From Bretschneidera sinensis (lineage: Eukaryota; Streptophyta; Magnoliopsida; Brassicales; Akaniaceae): a DNA stretch of 64,000 nt. This document shows, in pieces, positions 21,732 through 34,214 of the stretch; the first letter of the stretch is position 1; each line of letters begins with the position of its first letter. The translations under genes were made by a program, and so were the position numbers. The notes below the pieces were generated by a model that had not been told where the DNA came from, made no database searches, and saw only the letters and a list, made by a program, of their open reading frames with translations. The stretch lies in contig CM043705.1 in assembly GCA_023935145.1 (NCBI GenBank), positions 54,113,084 to 54,177,083 on the forward strand, read 5' to 3'.

Positions 21732-24530
21732 AACCCTGATACTAATTTTACAATCAACAGACACAGAAACACTGCACGACCGCCTCTTTCGTCTCTCCAT
21801 TTCTCTCTCGATCTACAGCCGCCAACCACGCCGCCGCCGCACCGGTCCATTCGTCGGCCACGCTACCACATCGGTCTAGTTTCCTCATATTTGCGTTCTC
21901 CTTTTGCTCTATGTCTCTCTCAATACAATTGAGAGCCTCTCTCTCTCATTCTCTATCTCATTACTTTCCTCTCTTTGGATTCAAAGTAGCTGAGGTAAAA
22001 AAAATCTCTCATTCTCTCTCTTTTCACTACGGTTCTTATAATTTTTAAATAATTTTTGGAGTTTAGTTTTTTAAACTTGTTGTAAGTGGTTTGAGGCCCT
22101 AGAATATATGCTGGGTTAGGTTAGGGATTGTGATTGGGATTAATTTATTAGGGGTTTCGATTTGCTCATGGGTAGATTTTTGGACTTAGTGATTGAATTG
22201 AATTTGAATGTTTTGTTTGTGGGTTTAAGTAATTCAGTTTGATTTTAGGGATTATGATTTTTTTTTTTTTTGTGGCAATGCTAGATATTCCTTATCATGT
22301 GTTTTTAGAATAGTGGGCTTCTCCATATTATAATTCTTTTCTTCAACAACTTACAATTCTGAGACTATAATTAGTCATGGATTTATGTTAGACCAAGGAT
22401 TTGTATTTCATTTTTATGATTGGATGCAATTTCACATTGGTATTTCATTTAAGCATATTTTTTTATACTATCTGAATGAGTCTACATTTTCCGTTAACAT
22501 TTTAAATCCTAAAATATGGTATCTTTTATGTGATTTTCGGGCCACTGGCAGTCTGGCATGATATTACATCACTGGATCTTGAAGTTATTCATGAAAAAAT
22601 AAGTATGGCTGGTGATGTAGGATTTTTTTAAACAAAAAACAGAAATGATGATACTCAATAAACAGCTTAACCATAAAATATATCTATGCAATTCACAACT
22701 CTTTTACTAAAGTGATCATCTTCTGTTCTGAGTATACAATAGTGTTATTGATTGATTGGTTATGAGAACGGTCACTATCTCTTGCACATTATGGAAGTCC
22801 TCCGATCCTACCGCTTAACCTACAGTTGCATGCTCACAATCATATCAATGTCTTATTTTGCAGGAAGAGCTTCACTTAGCACTTTTCCAAACTTCATCCG
22901 GAGAGAATCTTTTTCTGGACAGGATAAGTGAATCTAAAGAATTTCCAAGTTGTTCTATTGAGATGTTTAGTGGATTCGCTTCACTTTTATTGCTTGATGG
23001 ATTTAAAATCTAGTGAAAGGGGCAGATGAATAATTGAACTAATCTGTGGAGAATTATTGTGGAGTAATGTAGTTGAGCAAACCTGTACTTATTTCTTTCT
23101 GTGTAGCTTACCTCCTCCCCCCCCCCCCCCCCCCTCCTCAAACCTTTTGAACTACTAAACTAGTAGTCAGAGCATGGCCAGCATATTTCTAAAGGAGAAA
23201 ACTTTTTACAGTGTTAGTATTATCATACAAACACTTTAGCTGTGGAAGGAAAAAATGATTTTATCTCCTTGTTGAAGCTGTCCTGTACAGAGCGACTGTG
23301 AGCCAAATTTTTGATGGCATATCTAATTCCTGTGACTAGATGTGTGACTATTTTCATTTAATTATTTTCTGGTTAGTCATTGAAGTTACATTAAAAGTAT
23401 TTGGCTAACCTGTACTTCAGAATTTTGATAAATGATCTTTTTTCTTGTATGATCCGAAATATTCTCATTGAATTAACTTGGGTTGGATTCATGATGAGAA
23501 TATTATTAGTGAGTAGTTCATAAAGTTTTACCTGACTTTTTTTCTTCTCATTTTTTTGGAACATTTCCCTTGCTATTTTCTTTGTTTGGTTAAGCTTATT
23601 TTCAACTTATAATTCTAATTGAGGATGTTTTAAGTTGATTTTATTATTATTTTGATTTAATGGTAAGATTTAAGAGGGTAGGTAGGAAAAGAAAAAGGAT
23701 TGGGTATTATAACTATCAAATCTTCTTCTTCAACTTAAATATCAAAATAGAAATCTACTCCAACTATAATTTAAATGATGGAATAAATAGGGAAATATTT
23801 ATTGGTTTTAACATTTGTTTTATTTTTTTCTTTGTAGAAATCGCCGCAAAAGCAATAGAGGAGCTTACTTCTGATGTAATGGATATGAATTTGAATATGA
23901 ATGAGAATGAATCATTTGCACCTCCTTCTGAGGATTCTGCTACTGATTTGGTTGACTAATGTTGTAATATTGTGTACTTGTGATTAGATGGCTTATGAGT
24001 AACTTATGGTGTTATTGTTTCTTTTTCGTTTTTTGCTTATGGTTGAACCGTTGTTTAGATGATAACTTTTTTTTTTTATGTATATTTGGATAATGAATAT
24101 TTTGAAATTTGGATTATGAATGAGTAGATGATAACTTATATTTGCTTATGTAATAAATAGGTCATGGCGGGTTACTCGTGTCGTGTTGTCGTGTCGGATT
24201 ATGAAAAATTAGTCGTGTTGTGTCGTGTCGTGTCGGGTCTAACATGACCCGTTAAATGGGTTAAGTGTGTCGTGTCGTGTCGGGTCTAACACGACCCGTT
24301 TATTATATGGGTTAAGCGTGTCGTGTCGTGTAGTGTCGGGTCTAACACAACATGTTTATTAAACGGGTTAAGCATGTCGTGTCGTGTTACCCGTTTAATA
24401 ATCGTGTCGTGTTTGTGTTGGGTTTTCTTGACACGATTAATAATCGTGTCGTTTTCGTGTCGACCCATTAATAATTGTGTCGTGTTCGTGTCGACACGAA
24501 CACGACCGTCAACCCGAATTGCCACCCCTA
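21431..24530 (+). mobile_element. non-autonomous hAT transposon, 3.1 kb
   Basis: Perfect 14-bp terminal inverted repeats (TAGGGGTGGCAATT at 21431-21444 and its complement at 24517-24530) are flanked by the identical 8-bp duplication TTAGAGAC, the hallmark of hAT elements. Both subterminal zones (21445-21660 and 24160-24516) are dense in ACACGA/GTGTCGTGTCGG motifs, presumed transposase binding sites. Inside are a pyrimidine-rich leader-like segment (21770-22000), a GT donor after GCTGAG near 21992, a (TA)n run (21700-21726) and a C-run (about 23118-23134). The ZnF-BED and RNase H-like transposase core is absent; only a possible last exon remains. It is an internally deleted derivative that would need transposase in trans. 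Confidence 0.9.
23838..23959 (+). pseudogene. possible last exon of a hAT transposase gene
   Basis: After a TTTCTTTGTAG acceptor about 40 codons are open to a TAA (23957-23959), reading EIAAKAIEELTSDVMDMN followed by an Asn/Glu-rich acidic tail ending TDLVD. An acidic tail after the dimerisation domain fits hAT transposases, and orientation agrees with the leader at the left end. No catalytic or hATC dimerisation sequence is left, so identity is by position only. Confidence 0.4.
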
Positions 24531-24538
24531 TTAGAGAC
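24531..24538. repeat. 8-bp target duplication, right copy (hAT)
   Basis: TTAGAGAC, identical to 21423-21430. Confidence 0.9.
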
Positions 24539-24970
24539 CCATGTTTTTTTCCCCTGTTTTTTTTCTTGCCAAAAAGGGCCAGAGTTTTGGATAGTTTTAC
24601 ACCATTACGGTTTTTTTCTCTCTTTAGGCATTGGCTCCAAAACCCATTCCGAGTCCTCTACCATTAAACTAAGTCAAAGTGAGGTTTGATCAAACAACAC
24701 ACATGTTCTCAAAAGCACGAAATCAAAGCCTACTCGAGACTTTAGGCCTATTTGTTTGCATTTATTGTACCTCTTGATGGCATCAGATCTGATTCGGTCA
24801 GATGTCGTGTTATTAAGTTTGTTTGCTTTTTATGTTTGAATGCTTCTTAATGGGTTTGACCGAATCAGACCCAAAATTATATCTAAATACAATTTAGACG
24901 GTTTTTGTACAAAACTAACTTTATTATTTTCTCATAATGACACAAAAGGACAAGTTGTAAGGATATTATT
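24539..24970. other. intergenic DNA, nothing recognised
   Basis: No open frame or repeat of note apart from the hAT target copy at its left edge. Confidence 0.45.
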
Positions 24971-25310
24971 TCTGCAATTTATTTGATGTTTAGATGATGG
25001 GAAAGTGAAGGAAAATAGAAATCAAACTCACCCAAAATCAAAATCGAACCCATCTGAACCCATACTGTAATTTATTTGATGCTTGCATGATGGGAAAGTG
25101 AAGAAAAATCGAAATCAAACTCACTCAAAATCAAAATCGAACACATCTGACCCCATACTGTAATTTATTTGATGCTTAGATGATGGGAAAGTGAAGGAAA
25201 ATTGAAATCAAACTCACTCAAAATCAAAATCAAAATCGAACTCTTCTAATCCTTTACTATAATTTATTTGATGCTTGGATGATAAGAAAGTGAAGGAAAA
25301 TCTAAGGAAG
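24971..25310. repeat. tandem repeat, about 95-bp unit, 3-4 copies
   Basis: Units begin near AATTTATTTGATG and contain GATGGGAAAGTGAAG, AAATCAAACTCAC and AAAATCAAAATCGAAC. Copies start at about 24978, 25070, 25161 and 25261, the last partial. The third copy carries an extra AAAATC. No coding sense. Confidence 0.8.
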
Positions 25311-25869
25311 TTGTAAGGATGAAAAAAGAAAGGAAATTACAATTGTAGAGGCGCTGGCAGTATGGTGATGGTCGTGGAGGTGTGGCGACAAAATTGCATT
25401 GGGGTCGACGCGGTGGTGGTGTGATGTGGCTGCCGCGACGAAGATGGTTGTGGTAGTTTGGGGAACAGTCGTTGTGTGTGAGAGAGAAGAAGAGATGGGG
25501 TATTTGTTTATGGTTTTCCTAAATTTCAAAAAGACCGCCAATTCTTTTATTCTTTGTTTTCTTTAATTTTTTACTTTTAAAACAATTGTTGCACTCTTTA
25601 TATTTTTTTACCCTAAAATGGTGGCTCAAATCATTTGAAAAAATAAAATAATGTAATTAAGAATATTTTGTGATGAAACATACAAACTTTGTTCAGATTA
25701 ACGATTCAGATATTTTAAACAGTTCAGTTATCAAATAGTCTAAACACTTAATCATTCAACATTCAACATTCAAACACTATCTCTTATTAGTCTAACACTG
25801 TTTAAATTCACTTTTAGTATTATGCACTTTTTACCACTTGAAAAAGGGCAAAAAAAAAAAAAAACAGTA
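25311..25869. other. intergenic DNA, nothing recognised
   Basis: A GTGG-rich stretch (25350-25450) gives an open frame on the - strand of His/Ser/Thr-rich low complexity, not credible as a gene. The remainder is AT-rich. Confidence 0.45.
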
Positions 25870-28800
25870 GGGCCTTGTTTGGAAAGGGTTTTCAGAAACT
25901 CTTTCAGTTTTCAAACTCTAAAAATAGTTTTCAAACACTGGGGAACATGTTTGGTAAGTAGTGTTCAAAAACAGTTTTTAAACACTGTTTTGTAAAAATG
26001 TGTTTTCAAACACTGATATTTGAAAACTCCCAATTGGAGTTTTCAGTCTTAAATCACTGTCCAGTTTTCACTTTCACGATTTCTTTCCTAATTCTATTCC
26101 TCCATCACTGTCCCAAAAACACTCACAGAGCTCTTCTCTCACTCACGCGACTTCGCCTTTTCCTTCTCCAAAATTGTTCCTCTCCATCTTCCTTCTCTCT
26201 GCAACGCCTTCATCCTTCTCTCTCCCTATTTGCTTTCTTTTCACTTCTTTGTCTGTTCTTTCTCTGAACCGAGTTTCTCTTTCCTCTTCCATGGAAATCG
26301 CGACGGTGACGAGCTCCAAGAAACTCAGAAGAGATGAGAGAAATTTTCCTCTCATTTTCCTACTTCTCAAACACATAGTCACCCAGCCTTACCTCAGTTC
26401 AAATCCCTGAAAAAAGATACCAATATCTCCGATTTGTAACTCTCTCTTACAGTACCCATCTAGCTTCTTTATGAAAGATACTCATCTCTCCCATCTCTCT
26501 CACAATAGTCATTTCTCTTTCAGAGAGCTTCTCTCTCGGTAACTCTCTCTTACGGTACCAGTCTAGTTTCCCTCTTGAAGATACCCATTTCTCTCTCAAA
26601 GATACCCATTTTTCTTTTAGAGATACTCATTTCTCTCTCTTACAACAGCACCTCTGAACGGATGACGAGAAGGGACGAGAAAGATCCATAAATTATACTG
26701 ATTGAATTCTCACAGACGCTTATCCTCTCTTTGTAAGTCTCTCTTTCTTACAGTACCAGTATTGGTCTTCTTTTTCAGATTACCCATTTCTCTCTTTCAA
26801 TAGCCCCTGTAAATGAACATTTACATGATTCTCGGTGTTGATTTGATGGATTTCTTCATCATGCAGTCATCAATCAACGATGACTAAGAGAGAAGACCTA
26901 TGCGACTAGGATAAGCCATTAGTGGTTATGGTGGGATTTTTATTTATAGTTTTGATTTAATGATGTAGTGAATTCATTTCTCTAGAAAGTTGATTTTCCA
27001 CTATTTTATATCCTTTTTCAGTTTTTGTTTTCAAGAATTGGGTTTTGCTAATTGAATTAATCCTCTGCATTTTGATGGTTTGTAATAATTTTGATGGTTC
27101 GTAAGGGGAATTTTGCTCCTTTTTACTTGAAGAAAGAATGTTGTCCAGTTTAGAGTCTCATTCAGTAGGAGCAATTTTGATTGTAATTGTTATTCAACAA
27201 GGCTTGAGGTTGGTGCTATTGTGATTTTATGATAAAGAGGTTAGTTCAATTTTGCAAAGTTATTTATGCTACTTCGGTTGTTTTTGTTTGTGACTGAATT
27301 TTGTTTTGATGTTTCTCTGTTATTTCTCAAGGGCTTGTTATTGTCTTTCAATTGTGTTCAATGTAGCATGGGAAATCCTTTTTGTGTTATGTACAGTTTG
27401 TATTTGGCGGGTGTTGGTCTGGTTTCTTCTTTATTGAACTTGATTCTATTAATAAAATTTTCTTTATCTTAACCTGTAATTTATCACTGGTCTCTGGTCA
27501 TTTTTACACACCCTTAGAGATAATAGATATGTATTTTTTGGTTAGATAATTGAACAGACTGATTATGACTTAGGGCCTTATCCAGGATCTTCTTAATAAG
27601 GAGGATGAAAAGTTATTGGTTAATGAAGTCTTGGGAAATGAACATGGTTACTGGGATCTTAGTGTGCTATCTTTTGAATTGTCTAGGACTAGTGGGTTGT
27701 CATAGTGTTTTTTCCTAAATTAGCATAGTTCAAAATCTTAATTCTCAATATGAGAAAGTTTTTAATTTTTTTTAAATTGCGGTACTTTTTATGACATCAT
27801 CAAATGAATTTATAGCAATAATTTTTTTAGTTTGACGTAAAATTAAAATTAATCTGTAATAAAAACCTATAGATTGAGATAAGTTTAAATCTCCTTCCTC
27901 TAGTGCATTTTGTTTTGCTAGCTATGGAAGTAACTTGATAACAAAAGAGAATTGAAAAACCAAAGCTCCCTATAACATAAAGTTAGTAACCTTCTTAGGT
28001 GCCAATTGAAAGGAAGTCAAATTCTGCATGAGTCAAATGATAGCAGAAACATGGATTTATAATCAATGATATTGGTTAATGACATTTGAGTAAGGGTATT
28101 GTATCTGAAACTTTCAGTACCTATGGCAGATTGTTTGTTTTTCTTCTTTTCTTTGGTCTTTTATCAATAGAATGCTGGTCAGTAACTTATCCCAAAAAAA
28201 AAAAAAAATGTTAGTCAGTACATGTTTATTTTCCATGCCCAAAATGAAGAATGAGCACTAGATTGATTATTATATAGAAGTAAATTTAAGGCTAGCCATT
28301 AAAGTGAAAGAGTAGTAGTTGCATAGATTCGATGGAGGATGCAAGTTCATTACTTTGGTTCATTGGTCCATGAGTAAGGCTAGCGATCAGTGCTCTGCTT
28401 TGATGTTTTATAAAGGTTGGATCTATTGGCTGCTTCTCCTTGTTATTGACTTGTTGTTTTAGGAATGATAAAATTTGCAGGATGCTTTCTCCTTGCTGGA
28501 TTATAGGATTTGGTGATTGCCCAAGTTGTTTTTCTAGGAAACATTGTTGTTGCTGATTTCATAGTTTCAAACGTACACCCATGTGCTTGTCGTTTGTTCC
28601 ATATGGCTGCTCCTTTTGCTCTTAATTAGCTTATCCCGATGGATTTAGCTTGTCTTCTTTTTGGGTTATTTGTTTATATGTCATAATGTCCTCTGATTAA
28701 GGCTCGTGTTTATTATTATTTTTGTTCTTAATTATTATTAATCTAACTTGCTTTGTCTTTAGAAAAAAATTGTATACTTTATATTTGTTATTGAAGCAAG

Positions 28801-30343
28801 GGGATATATTACAAATGCGACCGGTGTTGGATGAAATAAATAAAAATACTTAAACCCTTTAATTGATTGAGCTCGTAATGCCTCATGGAGTAGCAGTGTG
28901 CATCAAATGATCAAGTTAAGACTCAAAAAGAGTTTTGTATCTTCTAAGAGGCCATTCTCCCACCTCAAAAACGCATCCTACCTCTCTTGTTGTTAATTTC
29001 ATGCAGTTGTTAGAGTTGGGTTGTTATTTTAATTATGTCATTCCTTCATTCCTTTTCCTAATTAAAATTTGAGTTAAAACTTAGCACAAAGCCTAGATGG
29101 AAACTGATATTATTTAGATAATTAACTGATGGTTTTTGTTTCATCTTGATTTTTCTTCTTTTTTTATTCAAGGTTTGGTCCAACATCATTTACCTAGTTG
29201 GTGCATATGAATAATTTTTTTGGAGGATTTTAAACAATAAAGCATATGCATAACTAAATGTGTGGGAATCATTTATAGAACAAGATATCATTAACTTAGT
29301 TCATCTTGTTGATGGCTTCATTTTTATGGATGATGTGAAGATATCATTAACTTAGTTCATCTTGTTGATGGCACATTTACAAATAATTATACAGTTGATT
29401 TGTCTGATCCGTGTGCAGCAGCTACGGCTGCGTTTCGTGAGCTATTGCCAATCAGATGTAGGCAGACCGTTTTGGTATTTGATTTAATATATGGTAATCA
29501 TGTTAATCTTTGTCGGTAAGATTTAGTTAATTTAACATCCTTATTTGTGTTAATTTAGTTTTTTTAAGTTACTGAATATTTTTTTTCTTAGGAATATATT
29601 TCACATATTGATATATTATTTGACTTATAGGATGTGAGGATGGCAAACCAACAAAATAGGGCAGTTGAGGCAACCTTTTTGAAGTAAGAATTTTGGGCCG
29701 TTCATTTCCATTTTATTAATTTATCAAAGTTGTATTTGATCAATGAATATTGTATCTTAAAGTTGTCCTCAACTATTTTATTTTTAAGAAGAAAAGTATG
29801 TCATTTTTAGATATTGAACAAACTTGAATATTGTATTTGATGAGTTGGTTGTTCATATTTTATCAAATTGTGAAAGTTGTATTGTATTTTTTATTTTAAT
29901 TTTTAAAAATTTATTTAACAAACAAACATAACATGACCAGGGGAAGAGTGTTGTCATGTTTGATCGATGATATATAAAAAATAGTAACATTTTAAAAATA
30001 AAATATTATTAATTATTTCCAAGTATTTGGTGTGTGCTTAAAAAATATATTGAGTAAAATGAGAAGTAAAATTAATTTTAGATATTAAAATTTAAACTGA
30101 ACACTAAAAACTAAAAACAATTACAAGAATGTGTAATCCAAACGGTTTTCTATTTTCAAAACAGTTTTCAAAATAAGATTATCTAAACAACATTTCACTG
30201 AAAACTATTTTGGAAACAGTTTTTGAGTTACAGTTATTCAAACATGTTTTCTTCAAAAAACATCAAAAAACTGTTTTTAATTTTCATTTTCGAAAACAGC
30301 TTTCAAACACTGAAAATTGAAAACTGTTATCCAAACATGCCTC
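25870..30343 (+). mobile_element. probable DNA transposon, non-autonomous, superfamily uncertain
   Basis: The left end GGGCCTTGTTTGGAAAGG and the reverse complement of the right end (GAGGCATGTTTGGATAAC) form an imperfect inverted terminus of the GGGCCTTGTTTGG kind common in plant DNA transposons. Both subterminal zones (25870-26060 and 30140-30340) are full of TTTTCAAACACTG and AAACAGTTTT-type repeats. Inside, 26090-26800 is a C/T-rich leader-like tract and the rest is AT-rich with no recognisable transposase. A 35-bp direct repeat (period 56 bp) lies at 29282-29372. An A-run with an L1-like tail is at 28130-28207. No clear target duplication was found. Confidence 0.5.
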
Positions 30344-30683
30344 ATATTACTTATTTTTGGAATTTGGACTCAAAACCAACTGAAGCACTTTTTCTCTCGC
30401 TCTAAAAACTCTCTATCTGTGTCTCTCCCTCAATTTGGTCACGTAGGTTTTCTCTCTGCAAATCACAATTCACTGTCCTCTGCAAAATCCCAAGCTTTCG
30501 TTTACGATTAAAAAAGAATAAAAGAAAGAAGAAGCACTTTTTTTTTGAAAACCCAGATGAAATTGAAACCATTCTACCAAGATTTCGATAAGTTAGGATT
30601 TCCATTTGCAATCGGGTACTGTCACAGTAAGACTATGTCAAGTGGGGTGTTCTAATTTTGGGCACTGATTGGTCAATCCGATT

Positions 30684-30799
30684 GTGGATTCGCTAGAGAT
30701 GGTCCCACTGGTGACGATGATGGCATGCTTTCTGTCACCGCCGCTCTCGCTAAGGGTGTCGCTACCTATTTGAATCAGCTTAAGCAGAAGAAAAAAAAA
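30684..30799 (+). pseudogene. CNOT10-like N-terminal gene fragment
   Basis: The frame reads ARDGPTGDDDGMLSV, TAALAKG and then LNQLKQKK. This resembles the N-terminus of plant CCR4-NOT subunit 10, where ALAK is separated from LNQL by a TPR helix; those about 15 residues are missing here. The initiator position has GTG in place of ATG and lies in another frame. Upstream (30380-30680) is a pyrimidine-rich stretch like a 5' UTR. It stops after the Lys run, so only the first exon's start is present. Identification from memory of the family. Confidence 0.5.
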
Positions 30800-30840
30800 C
30801 GTTCTTATATATATGTAAAAATGGGTCTCTAACGGTGTAA

Positions 30841-31266
30841 AATGTTCATCAAGTCCTTAACGAAACTAGCAACCCTATTACGAAAAAATCACAGACCAAA
30901 CCACGTGGTATTTTAAAGTTTGCCCCCGTAGAGAATAGAAATGATTCTTCATTCATCTCCTCATCAGTCATTGCTGATCTCCAAAACGATACTTGTTCTT
31001 CCCATAAAATTTCACCCAGTAGAGTCACAGCACCTCCAAACCATAATGTTTCCAACAAAACCCAAAACAACCAGCAGCACTTATCATCTACCTGCAAACC
31101 CTGTTCCTGTAGAAGAAGACATTTTCTTGAAGCAGCTGTTACTACAGCTTTGCTCCCTATTTGGTCGTCCAGTGCTTTTGCCTTACATCCTGATTATAGG
31201 GCATGTTTGAATGTTTCTATCCCTCTCCCTCTCTATGGTCAGTTTTCCAATTTTTTTATTTACTGA
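30841..31266 (+). pseudogene. open frame of 141 codons with transit-peptide-like sequence, no Met
   Basis: A stop-free frame begins right after a TAA (30838-30840) and runs to TGA (31264-31266) without any Met codon. It is Ser/Asn/Thr-rich for about 100 codons, then has CSCRRRHFLEAAV and TALLPIWSSSAFAL, a twin-arginine plus hydrophobic pattern typical of plastid proteins with a lumen- or membrane-directed N-terminus. It may be the first exon of a plastid methyltransferase-like protein, but that is weak recall. It sits about 40 bases after the CNOT10-like fragment, from an unrelated gene, so the patch is chimeric. Confidence 0.4.
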
Positions 31267-31415
31267 AGCAAAGCAGGACTACGTCAATTTCATTTTTTTG
31301 ATAAATTATGTCAAATTCATATTATTTGCTGTCTAATTGGCACATTGGGGAATAATTGTCAGTTATCCAATTACATAATTGTTGATACCTAGAAATTGTC
31401 GCTGAATTGGAGGTT

Positions 31416-31904
31416 TGATATGACCCATGCCAACTAAAAAATTGATGAATCAAGAAGACTTCTAAGATCGTCTAGAAGCAGATTTATGTGAGACCGCGAC
31501 CCGTTACTTATATTGAAGCAAAAACCTTAGTATAATGAAGAGACCACATTTAATTATGGAAGGACTGATTGATAAGTAGAAGATGAATGCCACGGAAACT
31601 CCGATAAGTTCAGAAGTTCTAAAAGAACCAAAGAGAATTTTCTCTCTAAAAGTATGAATCAAATCTGAATTGTTTTATTCCAAAAAACCAATAGCTATTT
31701 AAATACATGAGAATTCGTAACCAAGTAGAAAAAGGAAACTAAGGAATTCGTAACCAATTAGAAAAAGGAAACTAAGGAATAGGTTTCATACTAGAATTCT
31801 GGTAACCTAAAATCCAAATAAGGAAAGTACCTAACTTGGCATGCAAGCCTTACAAATTAATAAGGAAACATTTTAAGAAAAGGTAATAAGAAAAATTGCA
31901 GCCA
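31416..31904 (-). repeat. LTR-A of the gypsy array (3' LTR of unit 1)
   Basis: Starts TGATATGACCC and ends GCAGCCA on the + strand, followed by the complement of a purine tract (ACCATTTTCCTTG). Aligns by eye with LTR-B and LTR-C. Differs by having one copy of the GAGACCGCGACCCGTT block and two copies of the GAATTCGTAACCAA block. Ends inferred from TG/CA and from where coding similarity begins. Confidence 0.7.
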
Positions 31905-32018
31905 ACCATTTTCCTTGATGAGCCAACCAAAACGAGTAAGTCTCCAATTTTGGGAAGCTAAGATTTTAATACACAATTTTGAGTTGCTAGATTATTCCAA
32001 AGCTTGAATTATGGAAAC

Positions 32019-34171
32019 TCATCCTTGTGGATCACGTATAGCATCATCCTTGGGCCCCCAAAGATGGTTCTTAGCCCAAATGTGTTGAATTACCCCATTA
32101 AGAGTTTCCTTAAACCTTTTATCTCGAGCCCTTGTAACTAGACCAATTGAAACTTGAATAGGATCCGCCTCCCATTTGTTAGCCGTGTCCTCGTTATTCC
32201 TCTCCTCTTGAAAATGATTTGTCCTCAAATCATCACCTACATAAAAAAGGTCTTAAATCAGAAACATTGAAAGTGGCACTAACATTGTACTCACCTGACA
32301 AATCTAATTTGTATGCATTGTCATTGATACGCTCAAGGACTTGAAAAGGCCCATCTCCTTTCGGAAGTAACTTTGACCACCTTTGTGCTGGAAATCTTTC
32401 TTTCCTCATGTGTAACCAAACCCAATATCCGGGTTGAAAAATCAGCTGTCGGCGACCTTTGGTCAATTGGAATGTCTTCTCTTGCTCATCTCCCCATTTG
32501 AATCTAATGTTCTTCTTAATGACTTCGGTAAGTGGTGCGGCAATATTTCTAAAGTCTTTTACGAACCTCATGTAAAAACTAGCAAGTCCATGAAAACTAC
32601 GAACTTAACCTACACTCGTGGGACTTGGCCATTCTTTAATCGGACGAATCTTCTCTTCATCAACCTGTATTCCTTGTGCACTCACAATTAAACCAAGAAA
32701 CATAAGCTTATCGGTGCAAAAGGTGCACTTCTTCAAGTTAGCAAACAACTTCTCTTTTCTAAGCACATCCAAAACTAATTTTAAATGCACAACACGATCA
32801 TCTAAATTTGTGCTATAAATGAGAATATCATCAAAATAAACAACAATGAATCTGCCTATAAAAGTTCACAAAACATGGTTCATTAATCTCATGAAGGTAC
32901 TCGGTGCATTTGTTAATCCAAATGGCATAACAAACCACTCATATAAACCATATTTCGTTTTAAAAACAGTTTTCCATTCATCGCCCTCTTTCATTCTTAT
33001 TTGATGATATCTACTTTTTAAATCAATCTTAGAAAACACACAAGCACCATGCAGTTCATCTAGCATATCATCTAAGCGAGGAATAGGATGTCGATACTTT
33101 ACCGTTATATTGTTGACTGCTCGGCAATCAATGCACATTCTCCATGTCCCATCCTTTTTAAGAACCAAAATCATCGAAATAGCACATGGATCTATGCTTT
33201 CTCTTATATACCCCGTTTCCATCAATTCACTAACCTGCCTTTATAGCTCATTTGTCTCATTGGGATTGCTTCGACAGGCTGGTCGGTTTGGAATTGTAGC
33301 ACCGGGCACGAAATCAATTTGATATTCAATTCCTCGAATATGAGATAAGCCATGTGGAATCTCCTCGGGAAAGATATTATCAAACTCTAGCAAAAGAGAA
33401 ACAATAGAACTAGGCAAAGATGAGTCAAATTGGTTAGTGTTTAACACCTCTTTGTACAAAAGTACAATCATTGGCTGATTTAAAACCATCGCTCTTTTTA
33501 TTTCACTCACTCTTGCATAGAAATTTGTTTTTCCCTCAATGGCCGAATCAGCTCTCTTATTTACATTTTCAATTTTTTCGGCCTCTCTCATTTTCTCTTT
33601 TTGATTTTCATTCATTCTCTTTTTCTCACTCTCTATCGTTCGCTTACTCTCTTTTTGTAACCTCACTTGCTCTTCATAAACCTGCTTTGGTGTCAAAGGA
33701 ACTAGAGCAATTGTCATTTGATTGCTTACAAACAAATTTGGTGAAGCCATCATGCTTAACACGCCGATCGAATTGCTATGGTCGTCCTAGTAACAAGTGT
33801 TCAGCCTGCATCGGAATTACATCACACAAAACTTCATCTTCATATTTTCCAATCCGGAAAGAAACTAACACCTGTTTGTTTACCCTCACTTCACCATTAT
33901 CATTGAGCCATTGCAACTTGTAAGGCCGAGGATGTTTAATTGTTGGTAGCCCTAATTTCGCAACCATTGTAGTGCTAGCAATGTTAGTATAACTACCTCC
34001 ATCAATAATCACACTACATACCTTGTTTTGCATGTGGCATCTAGTATGAAAGATGTTTTCTCGTTGCACTTTGTCATCTTCTTTGATTTGCACACTTAGA
34101 GCTCTCCTTGCAACCAACAATTCTCCTTTGGCAGCGAATTCCTCATCACTCGCGTCCTCCAATGGTGGCAT
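32019..34171 (-). pseudogene. gypsy pol, unit 1: protease, RT, then integrase C-terminus
   Basis: Protease (34171-33776) has SVIIDGGSYTNIAS; DGG in place of the usual D(S/T)G is common in this plant lineage. RT (33225-32605) shows the [16 protein letters not shown] and YHQIRM motifs, then YFDDILIYS. The frame is broken by a stop after MRLMNHVL and another after SPTSVG. After [16 protein letters not shown] near 32460 the sequence jumps directly to [14 protein letters not shown] and GDGPFQVLE, the end of integrase, so RNase H and the integrase zinc finger and DDE core are deleted. The tail runs to a TGA at 32019. An insertion or shift around 33240-33260 also breaks the protease-RT linker. Inactive. 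Confidence 0.85.
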
Positions 34172-34214
34172 AGATTCGGTATCTTCTTCGCCCTTGGTTT
34201 CAATTTCACCATTA

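Noticed and set aside
23118..23134. Run of C residues
   Set aside because: Homopolymer inside the hAT element, possibly an assembly-sensitive site; no function inferred.
24323..24667. 114-codon + strand ORF
   Set aside because: It translates the subterminal GTGTCG repeats of the hAT element and crosses its terminus into flanking DNA.
26090..26410. Leu/Ser/Phe-rich ORFs that could be signal or membrane proteins
   Set aside because: They come from a C/T-rich leader-like tract read in several frames, with no conserved motif.
28130..28207. L1-like 3' tail with an A-run
   Set aside because: The sequence before the A-run resembles a LINE end and TCAGTA repeats flank it, but the repeats are too close and imperfect to define an insertion.
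33471..33923. 150-codon + strand ORF
   Set aside because: It lies antisense to the gypsy protease-RT linker and is Phe/Ser-rich, a typical shadow of a Lys/Glu-rich coding strand.
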